A stretch of 64,000 nt of DNA from an uncultured Flavobacteriaceae bacterium (GCA_947500585.1 CANMSN010000007.1:102330-166329), one strand, 5' to 3'; shown: positions 28,447 to 39,000, numbered from the stretch's first letter. The notes: a model not told the origin generated them from the sequence alone. Made by a program: numbers and translations.

Positions 28447-29375
28447 AAAATTATGTAATTACAGGTGGTGCAGGCTTTATCGGAAGCCATATAGCAGAAT
28501 ATTTACTGCAAATGGGACACCGCGTTACAGTTATTGACAATTTAAGAACAGGATTTGAGAAAAACCTTAAAGGTTTAGGTGTAAGATTTTTTGAAGAGGA
28601 TATTCGCAACAAAAAACTTATTGATAAAATAATTACAAATACAGACTGTATTTTTCATTTAGCCGCATTGGTTAGCGTACCGGAATCCTTATTAAAAATT
28701 AGAGAATGTATAGACATAAATACTATTGGTACCATAAATATTCTAGAAGCAGCAAAGCATAACCAAAACTGTAAAGTGGTGTTTTCTACATCAGCAGCAA
28801 ATTATGGAGACAATCCTATTTTACCAAAAGTTGAAAGTATGCTTCCAGAGCCTATGACGCCCTATGCTATAACAAAATTAGATGGTGAATATTATCTAAA
28901 AATGTTTTCTAACCAATATAACGTACCTACGGCATCCTTAAGATATTTCAATGTATTCGGGCCACGCCAAAATCCTAAATCAGCTTATGCTGCTGCAGTT
29001 CCCATATTTATAAATAATGCACTACAAAACAAACCCATAACAATTTTTGGTGATGGCTCTCAGACAAGAGATTTTATTTATGTAAAAGATGTTGTAAGAG
29101 CAAACATATTGGCATCTAAGGTTGGTGATGAAACTTACAATGTAGCATTAGGGCATAGTACTTCAATTCTAGAATTAGCTAAAAAAATAGTTATATTAAC
29201 CAATTCAAAATCTAAAATGCAATTTCTAGATGAGCGTCCAGGAGATATAAAACATTCAAAAGCAAATCCATCAAAATTTAACAAATTAGGGTTTAAACCA
29301 CAATATTCAATTGATGACGCTTTAAAAGAAACTATTGAGTTTTACGATTTGGAGTTAAGAACAAAAACTAACTAA
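28443..29375 (+). CDS. NAD-dependent nucleotide-sugar 4-epimerase (probable UDP-GalNAc/UDP-GlcNAc)
   Basis: 310 residues, extended [23 protein letters not shown] is the NAD-binding motif, [17 protein letters not shown] carries the catalytic serine block, and [18 protein letters not shown] the Y-x-x-x-[21 protein letters not shown] and [16 protein letters not shown] are sugar-nucleotide contacts shared by Gne/WbpP-type epimerases. Its start overlaps the kinase stop (ATGA). Context makes UDP-GalNAc to UDP-GlcNAc the likely reaction, but UDP-Gal/UDP-Glc epimerases look similar. Confidence 0.78.
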   Translation: MKNYVITGGAGFIGSHIAEYLLQMGHRVTVIDNLRTGFEKNLKGLGVRFFEEDIRNKKLIDKIITNTDCIFHLAALVSVPESLLKIRECIDINTIGTINILEAAKHNQNCKVVFSTSAANYGDNPILPKVESMLPEPMTPYAITKLDGEYYLKMFSNQYNVPTASLRYFNVFGPRQNPKSAYAAAVPIFINNALQNKPITIFGDGSQTRDFIYVKDVVRANILASKVGDETYNVALGHSTSILELAKKIVILTNSKSKMQFLDERPGDIKHSKANPSKFNKLGFKPQYSIDDALKETIEFYDLELRTKTN

Positions 29376-29391
29376 CTAACAAAACAAAAAA

Positions 29392-30708
29392 ATGACAAAT
29401 AACAATCAGAAAAGTACATTTATACCTATAGCAATAATTGCAGGCTTATTTTTTATTTTCGGCTTTGTAACATGGATAAATGGCGCATTAATTCCGTTTA
29501 TGAAAACAATAAATGAATTAACCGATGCACAATCTTATCTAGTAGCATCTGCATCTTATATTTCATTTGTAGTGATGGCGTTGCCAGCTTCTTACATTCT
29601 AAATAAAATAGGGTATAAGAAAGGTATGTCTTTGGGTTTAATCATCATGGGGCTGGGTGCCTTAGTTTTTATACCAGCTGCGGAAGCTAGAACCTATTGG
29701 GTGTTTTTAACAGGAATCTTTATTCAAGGGATAGGTATGACTATATTACAAACAGCAGCCAATCCATACATAACAATTTTAGGACCAATAGAAAGTGGCG
29801 CAAAGCGAATTGCTATAATGGGAATAGCAAATAAAACAGCGGGGGCTTTAGGATCGTTAATTTTCGGAGCTATATTATTGTCCGGAATCGATGAAGTTAA
29901 AGCCAAATTATCTACTGCCACTATAGATGAAAAAGCAACGCTTTTAGACACCATGGCAGATAGTGTTTTTGTGCCTTATGTAGTTATGGCTATAGTGCTA
30001 TTTATATTGGGAGTTTTAATTAGAAAAGCACCATTACCTCATGTTGAAGCAGAGGAAGGAGAAGACGTAACAGATGGCAAAACTGCTAAGACAAGCATTT
30101 TTCAATTTCCACATTTATGGATAGGGGTATTAGCTTTATTTGTTTATGTAGGAGCAGAGGTTATTGCTGGAGATACTATTATTGCCTATGGTATTTCATT
30201 AGGTTTTACTGGTGAAGAAGCAAAATTTTTTACAACATATACCTTAATGGCTATGGTAGCTACATATGCATTGGGCGTATTTTTAATTCCAAAATTTATA
30301 AAACAAAGAACTGCTTTAATAGTTAGTGCTTTTTTAGGTATTGCTTTTAGTATCTGTATTATTAGCACTTCAGGATTTACCTCAGTATTATTTGTTGCCG
30401 CTTTGGGTATTGCCAATGCCTTGGTTTGGCCAGCTATTTGGCCATTAACCTTAGATGGCTTAGGTAAATTTACTAAAACCGCTTCGGCATTGTTAATTAT
30501 GGCCATATCCGGTGGGGCCATTATACCACCATTATATGGTCGGTTAGTTGATGCTAATAAGCATGAATTAGTTACTGCGGGGTTACAAGAAACAGAAGCT
30601 ATGGCAACAGCATCAACAGATAGTTATTGGATTTTAATTCCGTGTTACGCCCTGATTCTATTTTTCGCAATTAAGGGCTATAAAATTAAAAATTGGATAA
30701 ACAAATAG
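29392..30708 (+). CDS. FHS-family sugar:H+ symporter (FucP/NagP-like)
   Basis: 438 residues with twelve membrane helices. LFFIFGFVTWINGALIPFMK in helix 1, then SASYISFVVMALPASYILNK and GIGMTILQTAANPYITILGP in the later helices, are signatures of the fucose/glucose/N-acetylglucosamine FHS permeases of Bacteroidota. Inner-membrane uptake of the free sugar is the expected role. In the middle of the catabolic operon it is best read as a GalNAc (or HexNAc) transporter. An alternative substrate such as fucose is possible but no fucose catabolism genes are here. Confidence 0.82.
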   Translation: MTNNNQKSTFIPIAIIAGLFFIFGFVTWINGALIPFMKTINELTDAQSYLVASASYISFVVMALPASYILNKIGYKKGMSLGLIIMGLGALVFIPAAEARTYWVFLTGIFIQGIGMTILQTAANPYITILGPIESGAKRIAIMGIANKTAGALGSLIFGAILLSGIDEVKAKLSTATIDEKATLLDTMADSVFVPYVVMAIVLFILGVLIRKAPLPHVEAEEGEDVTDGKTAKTSIFQFPHLWIGVLALFVYVGAEVIAGDTIIAYGISLGFTGEEAKFFTTYTLMAMVATYALGVFLIPKFIKQRTALIVSAFLGIAFSICIISTSGFTSVLFVAALGIANALVWPAIWPLTLDGLGKFTKTASALLIMAISGGAIIPPLYGRLVDANKHELVTAGLQETEAMATASTDSYWILIPCYALILFFAIKGYKIKNWINK

Positions 30709-30778
30709 ATAATTCTATCATACCGTTATTTGGATAGAATGAGTAAAAAGAAGGTTTTAATACTAACTTATTTAAATA

Positions 30779-31756
30779 ATGGGCAAGGTCTATAAATGGG
30801 GGATTATTGGCTGTGGAAATGTAACAGAAGTAAAAAGCGGTCCTGCGTATCAAAAGGTAGAGGGTTTTGAGTTAACTGCGGTTATGCGTCGGAATGTAGA
30901 AAAAGCCAATGATTATGCCAAAAGACATGGCGTTCCTAAGTTTTATGGTAATGCAGATGACTTGATTAACGACCCGGAAATTGATGCCATTTATATTGCC
31001 ACCCCACCAGATTATCATTGTTATTATGCGTTAAAAGTTGCTGAGGCTAGTAAAATATGCTGTATTGAAAAACCCATGGCTACAACTTACAAAGAAAGCT
31101 TATCAATAAACAAAACATTTGAAGAGAAGAAGCTCCCACTATTCATTGCGTATTACAGACGATCACTCCCTAGGTTTAATAAAGTCAAATTGTGGCTTGA
31201 AGAAAATAAAATAGGAACCGTAAGGCATATTAATTGGCATTTAAGTAAACCAATAAACGCTATTGATTTATCTAAAACCTATAATTGGCGTACAGATATT
31301 AAAATAGCTTATGGTGGTTATTTTAATGATTTAGCATCTCATGGTATAGATTTATTTACATACTTATTAGGAAATATTATTGAGGCTAAAGGAATTGCTG
31401 TAAATCAGCAAGGTTTGTATACAGCCATGGATGTAATTACAGGTAGTTGGATTCATGAATCAGGAATAACAGGTTCAGGTAGTTGGAATTTTGGATCTGA
31501 GAAAAGAGAAGATTTGGTTCAGATTTATGGCAGTAAAGGAAAAATAAGCTTTTCAGTTTTTGAAGACGTTCCATTATTGCTTGAACAGGATAATAATAAA
31601 GAAAGTATAACTATAGACAATCCAGAGAATATTCAATTGTATCATGTTCAAAATATAAAAAATCACCTATTTGAAAATATAGAACATCCATCAACAGGAA
31701 AAACAGCATTGCATACCGCTTGGGTATTAGATCATATTTTAAATGAAAATAAATGA
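30779..31756 (+). CDS. Gfo/Idh/MocA-family oxidoreductase (cytoplasmic)
   Basis: 325 residues without a signal peptide. KWGIIGCGNVTEVKSGPAYQ is the NAD(P)-binding Rossmann start, IYIATPPDYHCYYAL and KICCIEKPMATTYKES contain the E-K-P motif with the catalytic lysine, and FNDLASHGIDLFTYLLG holds the active-site D-x-x-x-H. Its substrate is unknown. It may oxidise an amino-sugar intermediate or act as a retaining glycosidase on an imported oligosaccharide, as known for other members. It follows the permease after a 70-bp gap. Confidence 0.75.
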   Translation: MGKVYKWGIIGCGNVTEVKSGPAYQKVEGFELTAVMRRNVEKANDYAKRHGVPKFYGNADDLINDPEIDAIYIATPPDYHCYYALKVAEASKICCIEKPMATTYKESLSINKTFEEKKLPLFIAYYRRSLPRFNKVKLWLEENKIGTVRHINWHLSKPINAIDLSKTYNWRTDIKIAYGGYFNDLASHGIDLFTYLLGNIIEAKGIAVNQQGLYTAMDVITGSWIHESGITGSGSWNFGSEKREDLVQIYGSKGKISFSVFEDVPLLLEQDNNKESITIDNPENIQLYHVQNIKNHLFENIEHPSTGKTALHTAWVLDHILNENK

Positions 31757-31771
31757 ATTAAAAATACAATA

Positions 31772-33700
31772 ATGTTAAAGAGTAATATAGACAAAGCAAC
31801 AGGATTCGAAAAACGATTTGAAAATATTGGTACAGTAGTTTATGAAAATTCTACAGATGCTTCTAAGGCGGTTGCTAAAGAAATAGCAGATTTAATACAG
31901 GTGAAACAATCACAAAAACAACCCTGTATATTGGGTTTAGCAACAGGCTCTTCTCCAAAAGGGTTGTATGCCGAATTGGTGCGACTGCATAAAGAAGAGA
32001 AGTTGAGCTTTAGAAACGTAATATCATTCAACCTAGATGAATATTACCCAATGGAACCAGATTCTATTAATAGTTACGTACGCTTTATGAAAGAACAGCT
32101 GTTTAATCATATAGATATATTGCCAGAAAATTTTTATGTTCCAGATGGCTTGTTATCCAAAGAAGCAATAGCAGATTATTGCGATCAATACGAAGCAAAG
32201 ATTGAAGCACTTGGGGGTCTTGATTTACAAGTTTTAGGTATAGGCGGTAACGGGCATATTGGGTTTAATGAATCAGGATCTTTACAAAATTCAAAGACCC
32301 GATTAGTAGCATTAGATCACATTACCAGAGTTGCTGCTAGTAGTGACTTTGGAGGTTTAGAAAATACACCTAGAACAGCTATCACTCTTGGAGTTAAAAA
32401 AATAATGGAAGCTAAAAGGGTAATACTTTTGGCATGGGGAGAAGGCAAGTCTAATATTATCAGAGCCTCCGTAGAGGGTGAGGTTACCAGTCGAGTTCCG
32501 GCGAGTTATTTACAGGAGCACAAAAATGCTACTTTCATATTAGACAAAGCTGTGGCTTCTAAATTAACCAGAATCGATACACCTTGGTTGGTTGAGAAAA
32601 TTAATTGGACTGATAAATTGATAAGAAAATCAGTATTGCGATTGGCCCTCATTCTTAAAAAGCCCATACTGATGTTAACTGATGCAGATTATATTGAGAA
32701 TGGAATGAGTGATTTATTGGCAGATGTAGGTCCCGCTTACGATATCAATATTAAAATATTTAATTCATTACAAAATACCATTACGGGGTGGCCAGGGGGA
32801 AAACCAAATGCAGATGATAGTAAAAGGCCAGAACGTGCAGAACCAACAAAGAAACGAGTACTCATTTTTAGTCCTCATCCAGATGATGATATTATTAGTA
32901 TGGGAGGCACATTTAAGCGATTACATGAGCAAGGTCACGAAGTTCATATAGGGTATCAAACCTCAGGAAATATTGCTGTTGCAGATGATGAGGCGTTGCG
33001 TTTTTCAAGTTTTGTATGTGATTACAATGAAAAATTTGGAATAGAAAATAAAGAGGCTTTAAGTATTCATAAAAAAGCAGTAACATTTCTAAAGAATAAA
33101 AAATCAAGTGAAATAGATACTGAAGAGGTCAGGTATATAAAAGGATTGATTCGAAAAGGAGAAGCAAGGGCTACCTGCCATTTTATAGGTATTCCAGATG
33201 AACAAATCCATTTTATGGAATTACCTTTTTATGAGACAGGCGCTATTAAAAAGAACCCAATAGGTATTGGAGATGTAAAGATAACTTCAGAATTAATTGA
33301 AAAAATTAAACCACATCAAATTTATGCTGCAGGTGATTTAGCAGATCCTCATGGTACGCATAAAGTGTGTTTAGATGCCGTTTTTGCGGCGGTAAAAGAG
33401 CTAAAACCTAAAAAGTTTATGAAAGATTGTTGGGTTTGGTTGTATAGAGGTGCGTGGCAAGAATGGGGTATTGATGAGATAGAAATGGCGGTTCCTATGG
33501 GACCAGATCAAGTTTTAGAAAAGCGAAAAGGGATTTTTAAACATCAGTCTCAAAAAGATGGTGTTGTATTTCAAGGTGCAGATACTAGAGAATTTTGGCA
33601 AAGAGCTGAAGACAGAAACAAAGAAACAGCAGATTTGTACGACCAATTGGGAATGGCAAGATATGCTGCTATGGAGGCTTTTGTTCGTTGGGAATTCTAA
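31772..33700 (+). CDS. nagB: Glucosamine-6-phosphate deaminase fused to a PIG-L/LmbE deacetylase-like domain
   Basis: 642 residues. The N-terminal ~270 are NagB: ILGLATGSSPKGLYAELVRL, NLDEYYPMEPDSINSYVRFM (catalytic aspartate), and GIGGNGHIGFNESGS with the active-site histidine and glutamate. From about residue 365 a PIG-L domain starts: VLIFSPHPDDDIISMGGTFK supplies the zinc H-P-D-D and ADPHGTHKVCLDAV the second zinc histidine. Long fusions of this type are usual in Bacteroidota; the deacetylase substrate has not been settled. No NagA is present in the operon, so this domain is a natural candidate for GlcNAc-6-P deacetylation before deamination to fructose-6-P. Confidence 0.85.
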   Translation: MLKSNIDKATGFEKRFENIGTVVYENSTDASKAVAKEIADLIQVKQSQKQPCILGLATGSSPKGLYAELVRLHKEEKLSFRNVISFNLDEYYPMEPDSINSYVRFMKEQLFNHIDILPENFYVPDGLLSKEAIADYCDQYEAKIEALGGLDLQVLGIGGNGHIGFNESGSLQNSKTRLVALDHITRVAASSDFGGLENTPRTAITLGVKKIMEAKRVILLAWGEGKSNIIRASVEGEVTSRVPASYLQEHKNATFILDKAVASKLTRIDTPWLVEKINWTDKLIRKSVLRLALILKKPILMLTDADYIENGMSDLLADVGPAYDINIKIFNSLQNTITGWPGGKPNADDSKRPERAEPTKKRVLIFSPHPDDDIISMGGTFKRLHEQGHEVHIGYQTSGNIAVADDEALRFSSFVCDYNEKFGIENKEALSIHKKAVTFLKNKKSSEIDTEEVRYIKGLIRKGEARATCHFIGIPDEQIHFMELPFYETGAIKKNPIGIGDVKITSELIEKIKPHQIYAAGDLADPHGTHKVCLDAVFAAVKELKPKKFMKDCWVWLYRGAWQEWGIDEIEMAVPMGPDQVLEKRKGIFKHQSQKDGVVFQGADTREFWQRAEDRNKETADLYDQLGMARYAAMEAFVRWEF

Positions 33701-33709
33701 ATAAAAAAA

Positions 33710-35095
33710 ATGACTTTAATAAAATCGATTTCAGGAATAAGAGGTATTATTGGTGGTAAAGTAAATGACAATTTAACGCCAATAGATACTGTTAAGTTTG
33801 CTACTGCTTATGGTATGTGGTTGAAAAATAATTCTAAAAAAGAAAGCTTAACAGTAATTGTTGGTAGGGATGCTAGAATTTCAGGAAAAATGGTTAGCAG
33901 TTTAGTTTGCAATACATTGGTTGGTCTAGGTATTCATGTTACTGATATAGGTTTATCAACTACACCCACGGTTGAGTTAGCAGTAACTATGGACAAAGCT
34001 GATGGAGGAATAATAATTACAGCAAGTCATAATCCAAAAGAATGGAATGCTTTAAAACTATTGAATAATAATGGAGAATTTCTAAATGCGGTATCTGGAG
34101 ATGAAATTTTGAAGATTGCTGAAAATGAAGATTTTCAATTTTCAGAAGTTGATAGTTTAGGCGTTTATACAAAAAAGAAAAACTACATTAATAAGCATAT
34201 TCAGAGTGTTTTAGAATTACAATTGACTAATGTTGAGGCAATTAAAAAAGCAAATTTTAAAGTGGTGGTAGATGCAGTTAATTCTACCGGTGGTATTGCT
34301 ATACCTGCCTTACTCAAAGAATTAGGAGTTGCATGTGTTGAATTATATTGTGAGCCAAATGGAAATTTTCCTCATAACCCAGAACCATTAAAGGAGCATT
34401 TAACAGATATTTCTGCATTAGTGATAAAAGAGAATGCAGATTTAGGTATTGTTGTAGATCCAGATGTGGATAGATTGGCTATTGTAAATGAAGATGGAAC
34501 TATGTTTGGAGAAGAATATACTTTAGTAGCATGTGCAGATTATGTGTTACAACATACTAAAGGAAATACAGTTTCTAATTTATCATCATCAAGAGCTTTT
34601 AAAGATATCACCGAAAAGCATGGTGGAAATTATGCAGCTAGTGCTGTAGGTGAAGTCAACGTAGTTGAATTAATGAAATTGACGAACGCAGTAATTGGAG
34701 GTGAAGGCAATGGAGGTGTAATATATCCAGAATCTCATTATGGTAGAGATTCATTGGTTGGTATAGTGTTATTCTTATCTCATTTGGCTACAAAAAATGT
34801 GTCTTGTAAAACTTTGCGAGATAGTTACCCGCCTTATTACATGAGCAAAAATAAAATTCAGCTAACCTCTGAAATTAATGTTGATTTGATTTTAGAAACT
34901 ATGGCTTCAAATTACAAAGATGAGCATGTGAGTTTGGTTGATGGTGTTAAAATTGATTTTGAAACAGAATGGGTTCATTTAAGAAAATCAAATACAGAAC
35001 CAATTATAAGAATTTATACAGAGAGCATAACGCAGCAAAAAGCTGATTTACTTGCTAGCAAAATGATTGAGGAAATCAAGCTAATTATTGTATAA
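33710..35095 (+). CDS. glmM: Phosphoglucosamine mutase-like phosphohexomutase
   Basis: 461 residues, the usual GlmM length. ISGIRGIIGGKVNDNLTP opens the protein and GGIIITASHNPKEWNALKLL contains the phosphoserine. DPDVDRLAIVNEDGTMFGEE is the metal loop, GGEGNGGVIYPESHYGRDSL the sugar-binding loop, and RKSNTEPIIRIYTE the phosphate-binding C-terminus. Here it would move phosphate from C1 to C6 of GlcN(Ac). The stop codon TAA coincides with the flank of a 314-bp repeat inserted directly behind, so the protein end is intact. Confidence 0.82.
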   Translation: MTLIKSISGIRGIIGGKVNDNLTPIDTVKFATAYGMWLKNNSKKESLTVIVGRDARISGKMVSSLVCNTLVGLGIHVTDIGLSTTPTVELAVTMDKADGGIIITASHNPKEWNALKLLNNNGEFLNAVSGDEILKIAENEDFQFSEVDSLGVYTKKKNYINKHIQSVLELQLTNVEAIKKANFKVVVDAVNSTGGIAIPALLKELGVACVELYCEPNGNFPHNPEPLKEHLTDISALVIKENADLGIVVDPDVDRLAIVNEDGTMFGEEYTLVACADYVLQHTKGNTVSNLSSSRAFKDITEKHGGNYAASAVGEVNVVELMKLTNAVIGGEGNGGVIYPESHYGRDSLVGIVLFLSHLATKNVSCKTLRDSYPPYYMSKNKIQLTSEINVDLILETMASNYKDEHVSLVDGVKIDFETEWVHLRKSNTEPIIRIYTESITQQKADLLASKMIEEIKLIIV

Positions 35096-35409
35096 CCCGC
35101 AAAGTATAAGGTTCGTGGATGTGCAGCATACACAAGAGAACCGTTTGCTGCGCTCTATGAATCTTATAGATTGTTAGGTAGTAGTTATCATAAGGTTTTT
35201 CCTTAGTTTATAAATATACTAAAAGTTAGTCAGAGCGCAGTCTATACTTTGCGGGTTAGGTAGAATAAGCAAACAGTAGAAATTTTAAATTTTATGATAA
35301 GCAAATAAGCTTGAGTTGATACTTGACTTATGATGTTCTAATGCTATTACTTTATCTATTGCCTAAAAAATTTAATGTTTCGTTTGCGTGCCCTTGTGGT
35401 TATTCTACC
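35096..35409. repeat. 314-bp bipartite non-coding repeat element, copy 1
   Basis: Runs from CCCGCAAAGTATA to TTATTCTACC and is flanked on both sides by TAA. It has two inverted-repeat-bounded modules: 35096-35255 (CCCGCAAAGTATA...TATACTTTGCGGG) and 35259-35409 (GGTAGAATAA...TTATTCTACC), separated by TTA. An inverted copy with about four differences lies at 61461-61774. It carries no open frame of note. Its behaviour in copy 2 shows it moves as a unit. Confidence 0.88.
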
Positions 35410-35512
35410 TAACAATGAAAATTTTATTTTTAATCAGCAAATTAGTAAGAATTATATTATTAGATTCTTATTTATTAAAAATGAGTATTTTAAATTGATT
35501 TTTACTTTTTTT

Positions 35513-35526
35513 TGTGCTCGATAACA
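35513..35526. promoter_or_regulatory. Imperfect LacI operator upstream of susC
   Basis: TGTGCTCGATAACA, the same imperfect right half (CGATAACA) as the site at 26300-26313. It is centred 22 bp from the next operator. Confidence 0.55.
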
Positions 35527-35530
35527 TTTT

Positions 35531-35563
35531 TTTGTGTGTTCGAGCACATTTTTTCTATTTTGG
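35531..35563 (+). promoter_or_regulatory. Candidate SusC promoter with embedded LacI operator
   Basis: TTTG at 35531-35534 and TATTTTGG at 35556-35563 resemble the Bacteroidota -33 (TTTG) and -7 (TAnnTTTG, one mismatch) boxes with 21-bp spacing. The operator TGTGTTCGAGCACA (35535-35548, one mismatch from a perfect palindrome) fills the spacer, so repressor binding would block polymerase. Confidence 0.5.
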
Positions 35564-35923
35564 TATTGTTTATTGAATTTATTGATATATATTAGCTAAA
35601 GAAATAAGTGAAAAGAATGATTTACTAAAGGTTTTAAGTTGTTGTTTTTCTAGTTTTTACAAGAGTTAAGAGCGTTTTTTTTTGTCAAATTAATTTTCTA
35701 AATATCTAAAAGATGAAAGCTAAATAACATATTGAATAACCTTTTTTTTAAAAGTGTTAAGCAACGGTATTTTTTACAGAAGGTTTTTCTGAATGTTCTA
35801 TACGAATTTAGTTGAATCGAAATTGTGAAAATTATATTAGAATAGCACAAGTTCTGCGCTCTAAGAAATAAATGAACCAAAATAATTATGAATCAATATT
35901 AACTCTAACAAATGTTACTAAAA

Positions 35924-35953
35924 AACCGAAAAATGTTGCAGCATTTTTCGGTT
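35924..35953 (+). promoter_or_regulatory. Leader hairpin 52 bp before susC
   Basis: Stem AACCGAAAAATG with loop TTGCAG and an exact 12-bp complement. It is followed by no T-tract, so it is more likely a structured 5' leader (RNA stability or post-transcriptional control) than a terminator. Confidence 0.45.
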
Positions 35954-36005
35954 GTATTAAGTGACTTAACTTTATTCAAATTCTAACTAAATCACAAACA
36001 AAACT

Positions 36006-39000
36006 ATGAAAAAAATAAAGACGCTACTCAATATAAAGGGTAATGAATTAAAATTCGATTTTAAAAAGAAGCTAATTATGTTGGTCTTTATGGTTTCTTT
36101 TATTCAAATTAATGCAAAAACACTCGCGTTAAACTTTAATAATTCTTTTGAAATAGAGAAATTAAATAATCAACAAACCACAGTTACTGGTTTGGTTACC
36201 GATGCATCAGGTGTACCTCTACCAGGCGCATCTGTACAAGTGAAGGGAACTTCAGTGGGTGCAGCTACAGATTTTAATGGTGCTTACAGTATATCTGTTC
36301 CAGACGGAGGTACAACATTAGTATTTTCTTATTTAGGTTTTATTTCACAAGAGGTTTTAATTGATGGACAATCTACCATTGACGTTACTTTATCTGAAGA
36401 TAATACGAGCTTAGATGAAGTTGTAGTGGTTGGATATGGTACACAAAGAAAAAGAGATGTGGTTGGAGCAATTTCTCAAGTAAAAGGTGATGATCTAATA
36501 TTGTCTTCTGCACCTTCAGTAGGCCATGTGCTTCAAGGTAGAGCTGCAGGTTTGCAAATAACACAAAATAGTGCGCAGCCTGGAGGAGGATTAGATATTC
36601 AAATTCGTGGTGGAGCATCAATAAACGCTTCAAACGCACCTTTGTATGTAGTAGATGGCTTTCCAATATCAGATTTTACACCAGTGGAGGATGGTAATAG
36701 ATATAGTGGAGGTACTCAAGGGATTTTAAATTCATTTAATCCAAATGATATTGAATCTATTGAAATATTAAAAGATGCTAGTTCTACAGCTATTTATGGT
36801 GCTAGAGCTGCAAACGGAGTTGTAATAATAACAACAAAAAAAGGAAAATCAGGTAAAATGTCGGTTGATTATTCTACATCATTTTCTTTTCAATCTTATG
36901 AGGATAACTATGAAATATTAGATACTCAAGAATACATGCAGTTAAGAAATGATGCTGCTTTTGAAAGATGGTCATTTCTAAATAGGGTTGAACCTTATGC
37001 AAGTGCCAATACACCTAGTAGAACACTAGAGGAGGCTATTGCTAATCCAGCCTCTGGACTTGCGTTTAGTAGGTTTTATTCAGATGCTGAAATAGCTAAT
37101 GCTCCAGTAGGTACTAATTGGTTTGACTTAGTAACCCGTGATGGTATGATGCAACAACATAATATATCTTTAAGAGGTGGTTCTGAATCTACTACATATT
37201 ATTTGTCTGGTAACCTTTTTGAGCATAAAGGAATTATGAAAAATTCAGCATTTGAAAGAACGTCGTTAAGAACAAATATTAATCATAAATTTAATGATTA
37301 TGTTAGTTTTGGTATGAACCTTACATTTAGTAGAATAAATAATGATTTTACACAACTAGGAGGTCAAGCTTTTGAAAACTCTGGTTTAATTCGATCTGCA
37401 TTACAGTTTAGTCCATTAATTGACGCTATTGATGAGTTTGGAAATTACCCACTTAATCCATCCAATGCAACAGTACCTAACCCTTTTTCATTACTAACCA
37501 TAACAGACCAAGGACAAACAGACAGAACGCTTGCTAATTTCTTTGTAGAAGTAAAACCTATAGATGGTTTAACTCTAAGGGCACAAGGAGGTATAGATAT
37601 GGGAACTGATTCTAGAAACAACTATATACCAACAACAACATTATCAGGTGCAAACGACAACGGAAGAGCGACAATAGGTAATAATTTTAAGAATGATAAA
37701 TTATTTGATTTAACGGCAAGTTATTCAAAAACTATTTTAGAAGATCATCAACTTAATTTATTAGTAGGTTATTCTCATCAACAATTTGAAGAAACAGGTA
37801 ACTTAACTGTAAATAGAAATTTTCTTACAGATGCCTTTTTATGGAATAATATGAGTGCAGCGGCAGAAAGACTCATATCTAATTCATCAAAATCACAAAA
37901 TGAATTTATGTCTTTTTTTGGTAGATTAAATTATATATATAAAGACAGATATATTATAACATCTACGATTCGTAGAGATGGATCAGGTCGTTTTGCTGCA
38001 AACAACAGATTTGGAACTTTTCCATCCATAGCCTTAGGCTGGAATATTGCAGATGAGCCTTTCATGAAAAACATGAGTGATAAAGTGTCTCAGCTTAAAT
38101 TAAGAGTTGGACATGGACAAACGGGTAATGCTGATTTTGATGCTAACAATAAAGCAGCGTTTCTTGCATATGCAGCTTGGTTAGGACCTGATGAATCTGT
38201 ATTAACAGGGGTTTTTCCAGATAGATTAGAAAATCCTGACTTAAAATGGGAAACAACCACAGAAACCAATATAGGATTAGATTTTGGATTTTTTAATAAT
38301 AGAATATCAGGATCTATAGAGGTGTTTAATAAAGAAATATCAGATCTTATAGCTTTTAATCCTATTAATTCATACAATGAAATAAACGAAGTATGGGCCA
38401 ATATAGGTAAAACGCAAAGTAGAGGTGTAGAAGTTACCTTAAATACAACTAATATTCAAACTGAAGATTTTAGTTGGAAAAGCACATTAACATATTCTAC
38501 TTATAACGACAGGTGGTTAGAAAGAGCTCCAGATTGGAAACCAAGTGTTTTTCAAAGTGTAGATGACCCAATTAGAGCACAATTTTCTTATGTGTCAGAT
38601 GGTATTATGCAAATTGGAGACGTAGTTCCTGCGCAACCAGATTTATTCCCTGGGCAAATAAAAATAAAAGATGTAAACGGTTTTGAAAGAGATGATTTAG
38701 GAAACCCAGTAACAGATGAAAATGGTTTTTTCCAAAGAACAGGAGCACCTGATGGAATAATTGATGAAGCTGATACAGTATTGCTCGGGTCTTCAGATCC
38801 TGATTTTATTGCAGGATTCACTAATATAATTAGGTATAAAAACTTTCAGTTAAATTTTCATTTTAACGGTATGTTTGGTAGAAAAATAGTAGATGCAACC
38901 GATCTTGCTTATGGTGTAGAATTAGATCCTAGATTTGGTAGTAATTCATTAGTAAGCATTCGTGATAGATGGACTCCAGAAAATCCCTCAACTACTAGAC

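Larger units (their letters stand above)
35410..36005 (+). other. Leader region of the SusC operon
   Basis: About 600 AT-rich bases without a gene. They contain two LacI operators, a candidate promoter and a stable hairpin 52 bp before the susC start, annotated separately. Confidence 0.6.
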
